Positions 52,160 to 64,000 of a stretch of 64,000 bases of DNA are shown piece by piece. Under the pieces are notes generated by a model that ran no database searches, had not been told where the DNA came from, and saw only the letters and a list, made by a program, of their open reading frames with translations. Numbering within the stretch: the first letter of the stretch is position 1; every line of letters starts with the position of its first letter. Source of the stretch: Halocaridina rubra (Eukaryota > Arthropoda > Malacostraca > Decapoda > Atyidae); assembly GCA_037179515.1 (NCBI GenBank), contig JAXCGZ010005716.1, positions 12,501 to 76,500 on the forward strand. Direction: 5' to 3'. A program made the position numbers and the translations under genes.

Positions 52160-52579
52160 TGGCTTTCTCTTATTATAGATGGAATCAATATTTTAGCCAG
52201 TGGCACTAAAATCGATGGTCAAATATAGCTTAAATGGTATCTTCTAAAGATTAATAAACCCCCAGAACCCCATGTAAAGTTAGATAACCCCGTAAACTGC
52301 TTGGTTAGGATAGGTGAGGTTAGACAAGGTTAAGATAGCTTGTGTTAATTAAATTACCTTGTAAGGATGAATAACCCTAGAGCAACCTGGGGTTAATATT
52401 CTTTACAAGATCCCTGGAAAAAGTATGCCGTGTTAGAATTGATTTAATTCATACATTAATCAGAATTAGGGTAAGCTGAAGGAAACCCTAAGAAATGGGA
52501 AAATTTAATCGAGAAAGGAATATCTTTGGCTTGTTTTGCTTCGAGTGAAAAAAAAAAAAACTAAATTGCCTTATATAAA

Positions 52580-52665
<86 letters not shown>

Positions 52666-53500
52666 TTTTATTTATTTATAACGAATATTACTACCACCGA
52701 CATTTTTCATTGACAGCTGTACTGATAAAAAGATCAATAGATATTTAAGTGCTAAAATGGCAATAAAAAACTCATGATACAAACCTTATCATTTTTAATA
52801 AGCAAATGCTAAGAACTTAAGTACATGATGCAATAAGAACATAATATTACTTTTCAGGACTTTCCAAGTATTTGGGTATTGAGCGTCGAAGAGTAATCGG
52901 AATTTGTGTACCGAGCTCTTGCTCAGAATTTAATTAATATCTACTCAAATCGTTTTTGTTTATTGTAAAAAAATAATTACATACATTTATCATTAATTAT
53001 CTTATTTTAATTATGATAAATAACACATATATGAAAAGATTGAATATTATTATAATTTTCCTTCAGAGCTCTCACTGGCTGTTGCATTTCCCTCCCCAAT
53101 TATGACATGAAGCTATTTCCTTGTTTTCTTTTCTGACTGCTTTTCATATTTTCATAATTATAATATAAAAAACGTACCCAAATACGAAAATCCATGTTCT
53201 AATGTGAATTTCATCAACAGAATAAAAAAATGTTGATATTTGAAAGTTTGGTCAAGGGAACACTGGGTGCGGCCATTAGAATTACTTCTTCTCAGCTCTT
53301 CAGGAGGAGGGTTTGGGGGGATCAAATTGTTACCAATTGTCTTTATATGAAGATAAATATATTTAAGAAAGAAATAGCACTTATATGAAAAGTATACATA
53401 AAATATATACATTCTTACTTAAAGTACTAATTAATAAAAGGTTGTTCATTTATATATTAAAATAATGGCAAAATAAAAAAGTTTTAAACTGCCGCTAAGC
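52160..53500. other. Gene-free DNA upstream of SLC3A2
   Basis: Only an (AT)n tract and AT-rich sequence seen. The region just before exon 1 (53510-53620) is distinctly GC-richer. Confidence 0.5.
52585..52670. repeat. (AT)n-(T)n microsatellite
   Basis: About 36 AT units then 13 T. Confidence 0.97.
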
Positions 53501-53686
53501 AACTTATAGGTGTGGGGGGGGACGATCGCCATCTCCGTGTAGGCAGAGTGCCAGCCAGAGGCAGACGACCAAAAGCAATCGCACCATTGACGCGCGTCTG
53601 GCACGAAGCCACAAGAACTTCTTGCCTAATAAGATTATTTTTAAGCACCTTGAGACGAGGAGGGGTTGAAAAGGAAATACACCGCC

Positions 53687-53800
53687 ATGACTGAAGAGAA
53701 GAACGGTGAAGCCAACACTAACAGTGCCACCACGGAAATGGCTCCCCAAGAAGACGGAAATAAAGTGCCACTTACCAATAATACTGGTGCAGATGCCGAG
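53687..53800 (+). CDS. SLC3A2: SLC3A2 exon 1 (cytosolic N-terminus)
   Basis: 38 codons, donor GAG|GTAAGG. Preceded by a GC-rich stretch (about 53510-53620), unlike the AT-rich surroundings, that is likely 5' UTR or promoter. Confidence 0.85.
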
Positions 53801-55781
53801 GTAAGGCCACAGATGACCTTTTTGGTGCTAAAATTCACTCCTCTTACGCTGTTTTACAATAGAATTAATTTATAATCGTAATTTTGTGGCAGTAATGTGA
53901 TTTTGTCAAAAGTTTATCACCAAAATTCTCCATTGAAATTTAGTCCTGGCATGGCCTCTGAATTCGAGAGAAAATGACCCTTTTTATCATAATAATGGCA
54001 CTAAATGATTTCAAACTGTTATTTAACACCTCCTGAGGCATCTGCCATTTAGTTTTACAATTATTTTTAGTTCAATTAAATTTTTAGGCTTTAAATGAGG
54101 TCATATGGAGCTGGGGTTGTATTGTCGGGTCATGGCGACCTTGGGTCGAGGACAAAACTGTTGTCGGCCATTTTGCTTAAAATCTGTGCTCTCTCTCTCT
54201 CATGCTTTATATTATTCGAAGTTAGCAAAGTTATACTTATGATGGTATTGTTTAAGAATTTTCCTAGACATTGGAAGTTGAAAGAGTAAATTCCTTCAGT
54301 GTTCTTTGGCCAAAAGAACCAATTTCTTAAACCAGGAAAAAATTATCCTTTTTCACCTTTTAAACTTTTTAGTTTTTTTGACGAAGTGGGAAGCATTTTC
54401 TTTTTTGGAGTTCTTATGGCATATTGATGCCAAAATATGTAAAAATAATTAGTAATTTAAAGTAATATAAAAAATGTAACATTTTGCCACATTTTGGTCA
54501 CCACCAACGACTGCCTGGCAAAATTTTAGTTATTTTAAAAATAAAAATTTCCTGCATTGCATAATTGAATATTTAAATATAAACTAAACCCATCTCCAAC
54601 CCCAAAGGACAGGCTCATAACTCTACATATCTATTTATACTGCCTCATTCCCCCCTCGAATTGGGTGGCCGAGCCAATGAACACCCATTTACCACGATCC
54701 TAGACAAACTGCATTTGATTTTTAGGAAGTGTCAGTTCTTTCGTTCTCTTGTCTATTCGCTATTGTTTGTAAAAAATGGCCTTTCATATATTCTATTCTT
54801 ATTAAATTTGTGTAAAATACCTCTTGTAAATATATCGGAAACTCATAAATACAATTTTCTCTTGAGGGGTGTGGAAGTACAAATTGTACCAGATCCTTAA
54901 AATAAGGTGTGTACTCTCGTTAGTGTAAAATAAGTAATCCTCCCCCAGTTTGGAATAAGAGATTATGTAACCTCGTATAATATTAGGTTAGGTTGGTCTG
55001 GATTCGAAAACCCCCAAACTTAAAAGTGTTAATGAAATATCAGGTCGGGTTAGTGAAAGAGTTCTTGGGGTAAGCCCCTTGATAGAACAAATATTTTCCG
55101 AAATTTATTATATATTAGGTTACATAAATTCGTCCTCTGTTAGGAACCAAGTTTATAATGGCTTCATTATTTTTAGTAGAATTATATACAGTATTAATTC
55201 AACGTCCTGGATATTCAATTCATTAAGAAATTGTTGTTGTTTTTTTGGCATTCGGACCTTGAGGTAATAACCTTTATATTTCCAGATGCTTTAGAATTTT
55301 ACGTATTCTTCCCTCTAAAAATTGCCACTTTTTTGGTTTTTACAATCTCCAAATTTCTATGCTCTCCGTCATAATTGATGGCCGTGGGAAGTAAGTAAAA
55401 GGTTAAGGACAAGGCAGAGATGAGGTAATGAAACACAGTAGGAAAACAATAGGCTGAAAGAATAGTCGCAGTACTGAGGACCATGAGATGTGGCAGGATT
55501 AGGCCCTGAGACGACTATAGGTCCGTTTAATAAAGGAAGATAGGTTATAAGAATTAGGAAAAACAGAAGGAGGAAGAGAGTTCCAGAGTCTGGAGGTAAA
55601 TGGAAGGAAGAAAGATAATGATGTCAGTACTTTTATTTAATCACACAAGAGTTTTGGACGAATTATTCAGGGATTCGAAAAGAATTCGATGATTGTATGT
55701 GGTACTGAGACATTTAAAAAAGAAATTCTATATACCTCTTCAGAATGTTGCAAATGGTACTTATAATTACCTATACTTGAA

Positions 55782-55880
<99 letters not shown>

Positions 55881-58800
55881 TTAGCAGTTTTGGAATTCGT
55901 TATATAATTCCAAAATGTCCTTTAACAGGCTAAGTTCACCTCTGGTGCATATCCATCCAATGGAGAAGCTAAAGTGGACATGGGAAGCGTCCCAACATTC
56001 AGCGGATTGACCAAAGAAGAACTGATGCAATACAGCAATGACCCATTTTGGATCAGACTTCGCTGGTTCCTGTTCATTCTCTTCTGGTAAGTGATCTTTT
56101 CGTGTGTCATTGAATTTAATGTTGATTAAGCATCTTTAACACTGCGAGGTCTAAGAAGCTACTTATTTGTTACATTGATAAAAATAAATTTCCATAGTCT
56201 GGAATTTTGGCATAATGTTATACTCTGCGCTGTGTTCATTGACTGTTTAATGATGCTGTTGATGTCACTATTTTCATTATATAATCATTACAATGTCTCT
56301 GATAGGCTTGGATGGATTGCCATGCTTGTGGTTGCCATTGTCATTATTGTCCAGGCACCTGCTTGCAAAGCTAAGGAAACGCTGGAATGGGTCCAGGAAT
56401 CGGCCATGATGGACTACGACCTAAATAACGTAGAGGACATTGATAACTCCGGCACCTCCACTCCAGGAGGTAGGTCAGATATATGGTATTCAGTACAGTA
56501 ATATCTAATCATTAATGCTGTTTTAATTTAGTACACTACATTTATGTGCTTCCAGTTGGTTTGAGTCTTCCTAGGTTTATTTACACTGATTTTTGAGGCT
56601 TTTTGGTAGATTAAAGTTTCTTGGAATCACGATGCAACTTCTCTTTCTGTTCCATTTATGTGGTACCTTCTTGGCTGTCAAGCCCTTCTTATGCAAAGCT
56701 ACACACATTTTCTAAGTAATATATGCCCAGAATATTATCTTTACCAGTCTTTCAAAATTAAATTTTCCAAGTTAACTGAAGTGACTAAGAAAATTTCTAC
56801 TGATTAAGAATTCTTTGTTCCACACTCCTTTGTGTGTACACTTCTTTAATATTATTCTTTCTTATTCTCTAGGAGAAACTGATTCTAAGTTCTTTTAAAG
56901 GTGTTTATCTTTTAGTCTTCATTTTCTATCTTACATATGCATATGGAATTAAGTTTTTGCAATTTTCAGTACTATAAGAGCCACCACCTCTTCAAAAATT
57001 CTGGAATTGCATACCTTGAAGTACATATTTCCCTCTACAAGCAAATCATTGCCTTTTGTTTCCCTAACTATTTTCATTGGCTCTTATGAAATAAAGGGAT
57101 CCGGTTGTGGCACTCTCCCCCCTTGCCTGGGAAAACAATATTAGTATAGCTGTCCATTTTGATTTTTTTCTTTTTTTTCTTAGTACAAATATGATTGTGT
57201 CTCCTGTTAAGGTTAGCATGGCCACAAATGTAGCAAATGTACTGATGTAGTAGTAATATTAATAACACCAGTATTAATATCGCAGTGTAATACTTATTCC
57301 TGGAAAAGCAAGGTCTTAGGTCAAACCTTAAATTTTACTACTACAATTATTCTTGTTACTAGAAGTTCAAGATACACAAATACTTTCAATTCTCTTTATA
57401 TGACTTTCTTTGCAGTTTATGTTTGGTAAAACTCAAAGTTTTTTCATGTGAGCATAATTATTAGCTTTAATGGTTGTGAATTATTGGGTTATATTTCAAA
57501 GATGCTCTATATTTTACAGATATGGTACAGATGGCCAAGGAACTTGGTGTGACAACGGTTTATATGAAAAATCTCATAAACCCTTTCAACTTTGAAGATA
57601 TCAACCCAGAGTATATAAACAAACAAGTTGAAGACTTCTTGAAGGTATTGCAACTAGTTGTTTAGTGAAATGTTTATCTTATATATTATTGCAAATAATA
57701 TTGGATGTGTTTTTGTAAGTTTTAAGAGATATATGTATTTTAAATTTTTTACAACTTTTTAAGGTCTTTAAATAAGTAAACTTATATTACGTGGAGGGGT
57801 TATAGTGTTACTTGATTTTTAGTTCAAATTGATTTATTAAATTAACGATTCTAACTTTAGGCTGCTCAGGACAAAGGCCTCAGCGTTGTCACCGACTTTG
57901 TACCAACAACCGTTGACCCAGAAAATAACTGGCTTAACGATAAGAACCTGACTGACTTCTTCAAACCTGGCTCCAGTGAACTGGATCTCTCCAATCCTAG
58001 CTTGCTTGAGAGACTGAAAGTTAGAGCACTTTTCTATGTTTTGAAATTTGTGGTGATATGAACAGTTTGGCATTGCTAACATGCTGGATTTTTCCAATCC
58101 TCTTCATTTGCTCAAGAAAATCAAGATTTGATGTACTCTTTTGTTGTTTTGTGTTTCAAGAAAGGAAACCCTTTTCAAGCCTGTTATGCAATGCAAAATA
58201 ACTTTTTTTCAATATCTTTGAATTTTGACAAGTTTCATGAAGCAAATTAAATATGCACTGATGACTCAAAGCATTTGTGATGTTTACATTTCAGAAATAT
58301 TTATATTGTAAGTAAATTTATTGCTATTGTAGGATGTGTTTGTCAATGCCTGGATAAAGAAAGGAGTCCAAGGATTTATGATGGCCACTGCAGACACAGA
58401 AGAGCTTCAGGGCGCTAAAATGTTCCTCGATGATGAATTAGAAGGAGAGAGTGGGTAAGTGAAGCATATTCTGAATGTACTTTTGCTGCGTTACTTAAAA
58501 AAAAAAAAACTAGCTCAACAAAGTGCATTTTGACTTATTCAGCAAGGCACAATACTATGTACAGTTTATGTACAAATATATGAAGAATATAAGTACTCTA
58601 GCTTGTAATCCAGAGCTGTATAATTCATAATTGTTAAGTTTCTATGTACGTTAATGTATTACTAGTGTATTGTGTATTTGATTCCTGATTTGGTTTACAA
58701 TTTCTTTGTAATTAATGTAAGAAATTTCTGGAACATAATTTTTCGTTAGGTGTTTGATGTTTGAAGTGGATGATTTTTAGTGTACGTTAACGTGAATCAG

Positions 58801-61800
58801 TGGTAGTAACACATAGGTGTTTATTGAAAGCAATATTTTTCAATTTATTTATTATTTTTTTTTTTTTTTGCAGAGCTGTTGTTAGTGGTGTTACTGACAT
58901 GAACAAGGAGTTAGTGTCGGGATTCAATGCCGATATGTATCGAAAGTTCCTAGAGGAACATGTTAATGATTGGTCGTACTTTAAGGTGAGCACTTTTTTG
59001 TTATACAATTTAAAACCTTTTGAACTTGAGGTGTGTGTGTGTGTGTGTTCCCCCCCCCGAAGCAGAATTGGTGTAAGGGTGATAATTACATAGTTTACCC
59101 AGTTACTATGAATTTCCTAAAATGAGCAATTCATAATTACGGCACTCTATTTCAGATGAAGTGGGGATCGTTTATGACCTGCTAATTAAGCTGTATCATA
59201 TTTTAAGCTTCATATGAGCATTATTTATGTGCCTTAATTGCATTAGCCTTCTTTCCTGAAATTATGCCTTTGCCAAATGGCTAATTGTTAGGGTGAGGAT
59301 GTGCTGAGTATAGTAAAGCCTTCCTTCCTCTATACTTTTTTCTTAATTTGTGGCCACTTTTAATTTTGATAGGATATAGAAACATGTTGAAAAGTAATTC
59401 CAGTATAAATTATATCCCCAATATGGTCCCTTGCTGAAGGCCTCCAAGAGCTTTGCAGGAATTGAGGGAGACAATTTTTTTTTTTTTTTAAAGTGGCATC
59501 AGAGTATTTAAATATTATTGTATATTATATATTATTTGCTTTATTTTTTTTTTTCTATTTGCAGTACAACCCAAAGGTGGCCCAAGGAACCATCCCAGAC
59601 CTTGTCCATCTCGTGACAATGTCCCTGTTCTTAGTTCCTGGAACACCTATGCTGGATGGTATTGACAAGGCATATTTAGAGAGTGACAAGAAGGCTATAA
59701 GCCAACTCTCATTACTCAGGGAGAAGGATTCTATGCAAGTGGGCAATCTAACCTTCGTTGGTAATTCAAGTGACAATGCCTTAGCATTCGTTAGGTAAGG
59801 CTTAGCAATTTAGTCACTGCTATATTTTATTTTAATTTATGTCAACAACAGTTTGCACTTACACCATTATTGTTGGTTTCCTCATGTATAATTAAGAGTT
59901 GTGATTCTTTGCATTGCCATGGAAGAAATAGAATGAGATGTTGCAAAATAAGGTGATGTTTGATATGTATATACCTTCGGTGAGCTAAACCCATTCATGA
60001 AGATTGGTTTTGGAACACCCCATTGCATAAATGTAGACTTCGTCACTCTTTATAATGTTTATAAAATTTGAAAGTGAATTTATAAACATTTGTGAGATAT
60101 GAAAATATTACTTTCTTGTGTGTTTTATTTATTTCTTATTTTTATTTGCAACATCCTTGCTGGTTGCTATGTGAAAGTCTCATATATCTGGGGTGGGTTG
60201 GAAATAATTATGGTCCTGATATCCCTTGTCCTAGAAAGTGACTAAGAGGAATATGAAAGTGGGGAGACTGGTACTCCAGGCTTTCTTGATTTTGTTTTAT
60301 TGCCACAAAACCATCTGGAGAAATAGGGTCTAGGATGCAGAACTGCTGCCCCTCTTATTAATTTTTTTGTGGCAAAAAAGATCTATGGATGGAAGTGGTT
60401 GATACTGTCCCACTCTTTATCTTTTTTTGTCACCCACAACTGCAGGCAATACAAGGCTTATAATAATAATTTTTCTTCTACCCTTGATACCTTATTTTGG
60501 TCACTATTTAGTATATACTCAATTGTTTTGACCGTCTTGAACATTCAACAGGACAAACAATAGTAAAATGAGGAAAGAAACAAGCAAATAAAAAGAACAT
60601 TGTTTTCATATCTCACTGCTGATAATCAGTAACTTGCCCTTATCAAATATAGTAACAGAACCACGCTAATGTTTTACCACACCTATTCTTAAAAATATGG
60701 TGGTTTGTCTTCATGCCCACTCATACTTAATTTTGCTTGCCTCTCACCATCCTATATGTCATGGGTACAAGCAGATTATATTTATTATTTCTTACTTGCA
60801 CTTTCATGTGATAATCCTCTCATTCATGAATTTTTCTCTTAAGGTTAGTTCAAATTTAGTTTTAGAAAGGTAGCCTGATCTCAGGATTGCATGGGGAACT
60901 TAAATATACCTAACAAATGTCACACATCGAAGCTAAACACATGTCCCCTCCTGGTGCTTCCTGTTATGCAGCTCAATTTGTGTCTTTAAGCAGTCTCTTG
61001 TTGATTGTTTTTAATCATCATTTATACGTGATATGATCTCTTCCTCAGTAATTTGCTAAGGGCCCAAATTTGAATTATTCGTCATTTTGTAAGACTGATT
61101 GGTCAGTTCACATACATTGCTGGACTTTTTGGTTTGAAAGGTATTGGGCTGTCTGATGTATTCTCAATTCACCACGTTTTAGTCACTGAATAGTTGAATT
61201 AAATATTTAGTTCCTCTGGTAAATGTGTTACTATTTAGTTGGAATGACTTGTATGTCTATGAATTAGTAATTAGTCATTATTCTTCCTGCTGACAGAATG
61301 ACGAAGTAAGTACAGTATTTTATCTTATCCCATTTAAAGTTTTTTTTTTAAATAAACTATTTAAGGTCATATAAAATACGATGTTGAGATATTCAGTATA
61401 CCGTATAAATATTGTCTAAATTCATGAAATTTTGGATGTTTTAGACAAGTACTGTTTTATTTTTATGTTGATTAAAATTAAATTTTGATTAACAACTGGT
61501 GTACTGTATTCCTTTATAAACAAATCTGTTCATATGGCTCGATGTTGCATAGTTCAAATTAACTATCTGTGTACAAATGTACTTATGTCCTTCTTTGGAT
61601 TTACCGGCAGTTTATTGCTATGAAATGTGAGTGATTAGGTATTATAGTGCATAGAATAACATACTCTATTCCCTCTGTCAGAAAAGGTGAGTAAAAGGGA
61701 CAGGGGAGTAAAGACCAGGTCCCATACCCTCCTGAATAATATTTCTTGCCATTAGCAGTTGGTGGAAAGGGTAAGAATAAACGGGGTTGGATGAAGCCCT

Positions 61801-62784
61801 GCTTCCTTCCACTTGATATTCGGTTGTAGTAGCCCTGCTTTCCAGTTTGATGAGGTATAACACAGTTTTAAGAGTATTCAAATAAGTTTAAAGTATCCTC
61901 ATTACCCAAAGTGGGATTGGGTTTTCTGTGGTCATCAGTCATTTCAAGTTTACCCTGTTGTTAGAGATGGAAAAATACCACTGTATTGTACCTTGCCTGT
62001 TTTAAGAACCCCTAAAAGGGATAGTGGAGCAGGGGGCTGGAAGTCCTTCCTGAAGTTATTTACTTGTTTGAACAACTGAAGCAAGAGGTGATTCTGGTTA
62101 GGGTACGTAGCGCCTTGCCACCTCAACTCTTATGCTAGTGTTATAGCCACTTCATTAACTAGTAAATATGGTGTCTCATATAAAAGTAAAGCGATGGCTG
62201 TTGATGTAAAATATCAATCTTGTAGGAATTAATATCAGTTCTGTATATCCAAATGCCAGAAAGAAAGAGGAAGTAAAAGTAATTTTGGTCTGTCTTATTT
62301 CTCATTCTCTATAGATTACTGAAAGGTACGCCAGGCTATGCTGTGGCCATTAATATGAATGACATAAACACCAAGGAAATAGATTTTACATTAGTTGAAG
62401 GTGTGCCTGGGAAAGGCGAGGTGCACCTGTTATCCAGACAAAATGGGACTGTTAGTGGCAGGTAAGCACAATCAACTTCTTATTAAATTTACTGCTTTTT
62501 GATGGTAAACAACACCAAGTGATAGGATTTTTACTGTAATGAAAGACCAGTCTTGTTGCTTTAATGACTTAATCTGATCTCTTCAGTTACTTTAACAGTA
62601 ATGGAAGCTTATTTTTAAATGTTCTTATAGTTCTAGAGTCATCTGACTGTGAGTGATTAGTTTCACATAGGTAATTTTTTCCTTTTTCTCTTATTTCAGT
62701 TCCCCTACGGAAAAGCGAGACTTATCCAACGTCGAGGTTGGTCCGTTGGAGGGTATAGTTTTACAATTCGTACCCAGTTTGTAA
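53687..62784 (+). CDS. SLC3A2: SLC3A2-type amino-acid transporter heavy chain (CD98hc/4F2hc), 10 coding exons
   Basis: Exons 53687-53800, 55929-56086, 56306-56469, 57520-57644, 57861-58019, 58333-58454, 58874-58985, 59565-59794, 62315-62461 and 62700-62784 join in frame to 471 residues. ATG context is CACCGCCATGA. Seen: a cytosolic tail with FSGLTKEELMQYSNDPFW, one transmembrane helix (about 84-106, type II), Cys111 just outside it (the position of the disulphide to the light chain), then a divergent alpha-amylase-like ectodomain with VPGTPMLDG and NLT, NSS and NGT glycosylation sequons. Family knowledge: the heavy chain carries SLC7 light chains to the plasma membrane and is not an active glycosidase; no GH13 catalytic motif is recognisable here. 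It is shorter than most heavy chains: the W-W...YQI strand and the first barrel loop after the membrane seem reduced. A missed exon between 56470 and 57519 is possible, though none was seen. Confidence 0.88.
55787..55880. repeat. (AT)n-(GT)n microsatellite, SLC3A2 intron 1
   Basis: It ends less than 50 bp before the exon 2 acceptor. Confidence 0.97.
55929..56086 (+). CDS. SLC3A2: SLC3A2 exon 2 (juxtamembrane motif, start of TM)
   Basis: Acceptor TTTAACAG, donor TG|GTAAGT (phase 2). It encodes FSGLTKEELMQYSNDPFWIR and the first TM residues. Confidence 0.9.
56306..56469 (+). CDS. SLC3A2: SLC3A2 exon 3 (TM helix and neck)
   Basis: Acceptor TCTGATAG, donor G|GTAGGT. It encodes LGWIAMLVVAIVIIVQAPAC, the TM end and the conserved cysteine. 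Confidence 0.9.
57520..57644 (+). CDS. SLC3A2: SLC3A2 exon 4 (barrel)
   Basis: Acceptor ATTTTACAG, donor AAG|GTATTG. It encodes MAKELGVTTVYMKNLINPFN, the place of the family's SLKVKGLVLGPI strand. Confidence 0.85.
57861..58019 (+). CDS. SLC3A2: SLC3A2 exon 5 (barrel)
   Basis: Acceptor CTAACTTTAG; donor AAA|GTTAGA is weak but keeps phase 0. It encodes DKGLSVVTDFVPTTVDPENN, the place of the VILDLTPNY strand. Confidence 0.8.
58333..58454 (+). CDS. SLC3A2: SLC3A2 exon 6 (barrel)
   Basis: Acceptor CTATTGTAG, donor GG|GTAAGT. It encodes FVNAWIKKGVQGFMMATADT, the counterpart of the FWLQAGVDGFQVRD strand. Confidence 0.87.
58874..58985 (+). CDS. SLC3A2: SLC3A2 exon 7
   Basis: Acceptor TTTTTTGCAG after a long T-run, donor AAG|GTGAGC; phases 2 to 0. 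Confidence 0.85.
59565..59794 (+). CDS. SLC3A2: SLC3A2 exon 8
   Basis: Acceptor ATTTGCAG, donor AG|GTAAGG. It encodes LVTMSLFLVPGTPMLDGIDK, the best-conserved ectodomain motif, and the NLT and NSS sequons. Confidence 0.9.
62315..62461 (+). CDS. SLC3A2: SLC3A2 exon 9 (C-terminal beta domain)
   Basis: Acceptor CTCTATAG, donor AG|GTAAGC. It encodes LLKGTPGYAVAINMNDINTK. The preceding intron (59795-62314) is the longest after the first. Confidence 0.85.
62700..62784 (+). CDS. SLC3A2: SLC3A2 exon 10 (C-terminus and stop)
   Basis: Acceptor TTATTTCAG; ends VGPLEGIVLQFVPSL and TAA at 62782, matching the family's PHEGLLLRF ending. Confidence 0.87.
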
Positions 62785-63475
62785 GGGTAATGAATCATAG
62801 CTCCACACTGCTGTATTCCGTCGCAAACGTCATGAAGTTCTTTACGAGGTGGTGTGATGTGCTCGGGATATAAGAATGATCCCCTGCAGGCAGTCAGTCA
62901 ACCCAAGCAAAGGAATTTTAGACCAGTTAAACTCCTGAGTATGTTTTATCTGTATTAGACGTTCAAGAAAAAACTTGATTTTATTTACTTTTTTTAGATA
63001 TACAGTACTCTGTATTGAAATTCCTTTAAATACGTTGTTTTAACTTGAAAGGGAAAAGTTTATGAAGATTATTTAGATGTTTAAACATCTTGAAATGTTA
63101 ATCGTGTTTTAGACGTGCATGGAAAATTTTTTAATTTTTCCTAAATGTTGAAACTCCTCTATGTGTGTGTTAAGATTTGCAATTGCAAGAAATGCTTCTT
63201 ATAATATTGTATAAGATTCCGAAACTTATCTGATTATTTTATCTCGTTTTAGATTTACAAGGAAAAAGTATGAATATTTTTCTAATGTGAAATTTCCTCG
63301 ATATGTTTTATCACATGTTAGAATTTCAAGGAAAAATTGTGAACGTTTTAACCGTTAAGTTTATCACAAGATATATATTTCAAAGAAATACAAGACTGCT
63401 TCTTGCTGGTTTTAAAAATAAAAATGGAGTATTCTGTCTCAGAGTTTGGGCCTGATTGCCATGAAATAAAATGTC
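62785..63475 (+). other. probable SLC3A2 3' UTR
   Basis: AT-rich non-coding DNA after the stop. AATAAA motifs are at 63417-63422 and 63465-63470. It contains a degenerate repeat in which a TTTTA(G/T)...AAGGAAAAA motif recurs at roughly 100-bp spacing (near 62945, 63105, 63245, 63310). The transcript end is inferred. Confidence 0.5.
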
Positions 63476-63479
63476 AAAA

Positions 63480-64000
63480 GGTTATGTGAGTTTTGTATAT
63501 CCTCTTATTTCATTATCATCTAAGTATTTACTGGTAAACTTTGCTTGTAGAGAAACATTAAATAATAGCAGCTGTTTTGAAATAATTTTAGCTTGCATAT
63601 ATACATTCATACCGTAATTTAACGGACTCCAAAAATAACGGATTTCAGAAACAACGGGCAAAAGAGCAACAACAAAAATATGTTGTAGAAATTCACACTC
63701 CCAAAAAAATGTCAAATTTTATCTAGTTTTGTAGTGGATGTTGTCCTTGCTTAAAAATATTATTCCTAGTCTTTTTGTAATGGAATTGTTGATATTAGAC
63801 ACTCCAGACCTCAGTTTGGAAACAAAAGGACACTGTCTTACTGTACCAAGTTCCCTCCCTCATTATTCTGTTCAATCGAGGTTTGAGTGTATACCCTGCA
63901 AGATATTCAACGAATGTGTTGTTCAAAAGTTTCAAAGAATAAATTTGTTGCATGTGGTTGATGAGATGTGTAGGTGTGAAAAATACCTCGACAAAGGTAA
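63480..64000. other. Gene-free DNA at the window end
   Basis: No exon or repeat was recognised beyond the likely SLC3A2 poly(A) site. Confidence 0.5.

Noticed and set aside
55380..55640. A LINE C-terminal fragment in SLC3A2 intron 1 (AGAGTTCCAGAGTCTGGAGG region)
   Set aside because: It resembles a dispersed repeat, but the translation was not convincing in any frame.

Overview
The window is eukaryotic nuclear DNA: AT-rich, with small coding exons bounded by GT/AG splice sites, long introns, many long (AT)n, (AAT)n and (GA)n microsatellites, several tRNA-derived SINE families and degraded LINEs. Gene content (an FGD-type RhoGEF, a mitochondrial ES1/GATD3 protein, an arthropod-like CD98 heavy chain) together with this repeat style fits an arthropod, most likely a decapod crustacean. 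The species is an inference only.

Layout. 1-3.5 kb is gene-free and holds a palindromic MITE, SINEs, microsatellites and an eight-copy minisatellite. 3.5-21.6 kb (+) is a 13-exon FGD1/FGD4-like gene with a 2.6-kb first coding exon; its DH, PH, FYVE and PH domains lie on small exons, and its last intron holds a pogo/Tigger-like transposase relic. 21.6-29.3 kb is intergenic or 3'-UTR DNA with palindromes, AT tracts and a reverse-transcriptase relic. 29.4-35.5 kb (-) is a six-exon GATD3 (ES1) gene, convergent with the FGD gene. 36-48.9 kb is a minus-strand concatenation of one CR1/L2-like LINE family: two truncated copies, nine near-identical 854-bp units in tandem, one long copy with endonuclease and reverse transcriptase (one stop codon), and another truncated copy. 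48.9-53.5 kb is an RTE-like fragment, a second LINE 3' end and microsatellites. 53.7-62.8 kb (+) is a ten-exon SLC3A2-type (CD98hc/4F2hc) gene with its 3' UTR.

The three host genes have unrelated jobs and nothing suggests shared regulation: FGD acts on Rho-GTPases at the actin cytoskeleton and phosphoinositide membranes, GATD3 is mitochondrial, and CD98hc is a plasma-membrane partner of amino-acid transporters. All three coding sequences were rebuilt exon by exon; splice phases agree throughout, giving 1583, 253 and 471 residues.

The most unusual structure is the LINE array. Its unit equals the 3'-terminal ~854 nt of the neighbouring long copy, including the 14-bp tail repeat, and every junction joins a tail to the same internal LINE position. 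It looks like a satellite born from a retrotransposon 3' end, inside a larger tail-to-head chain of copies.
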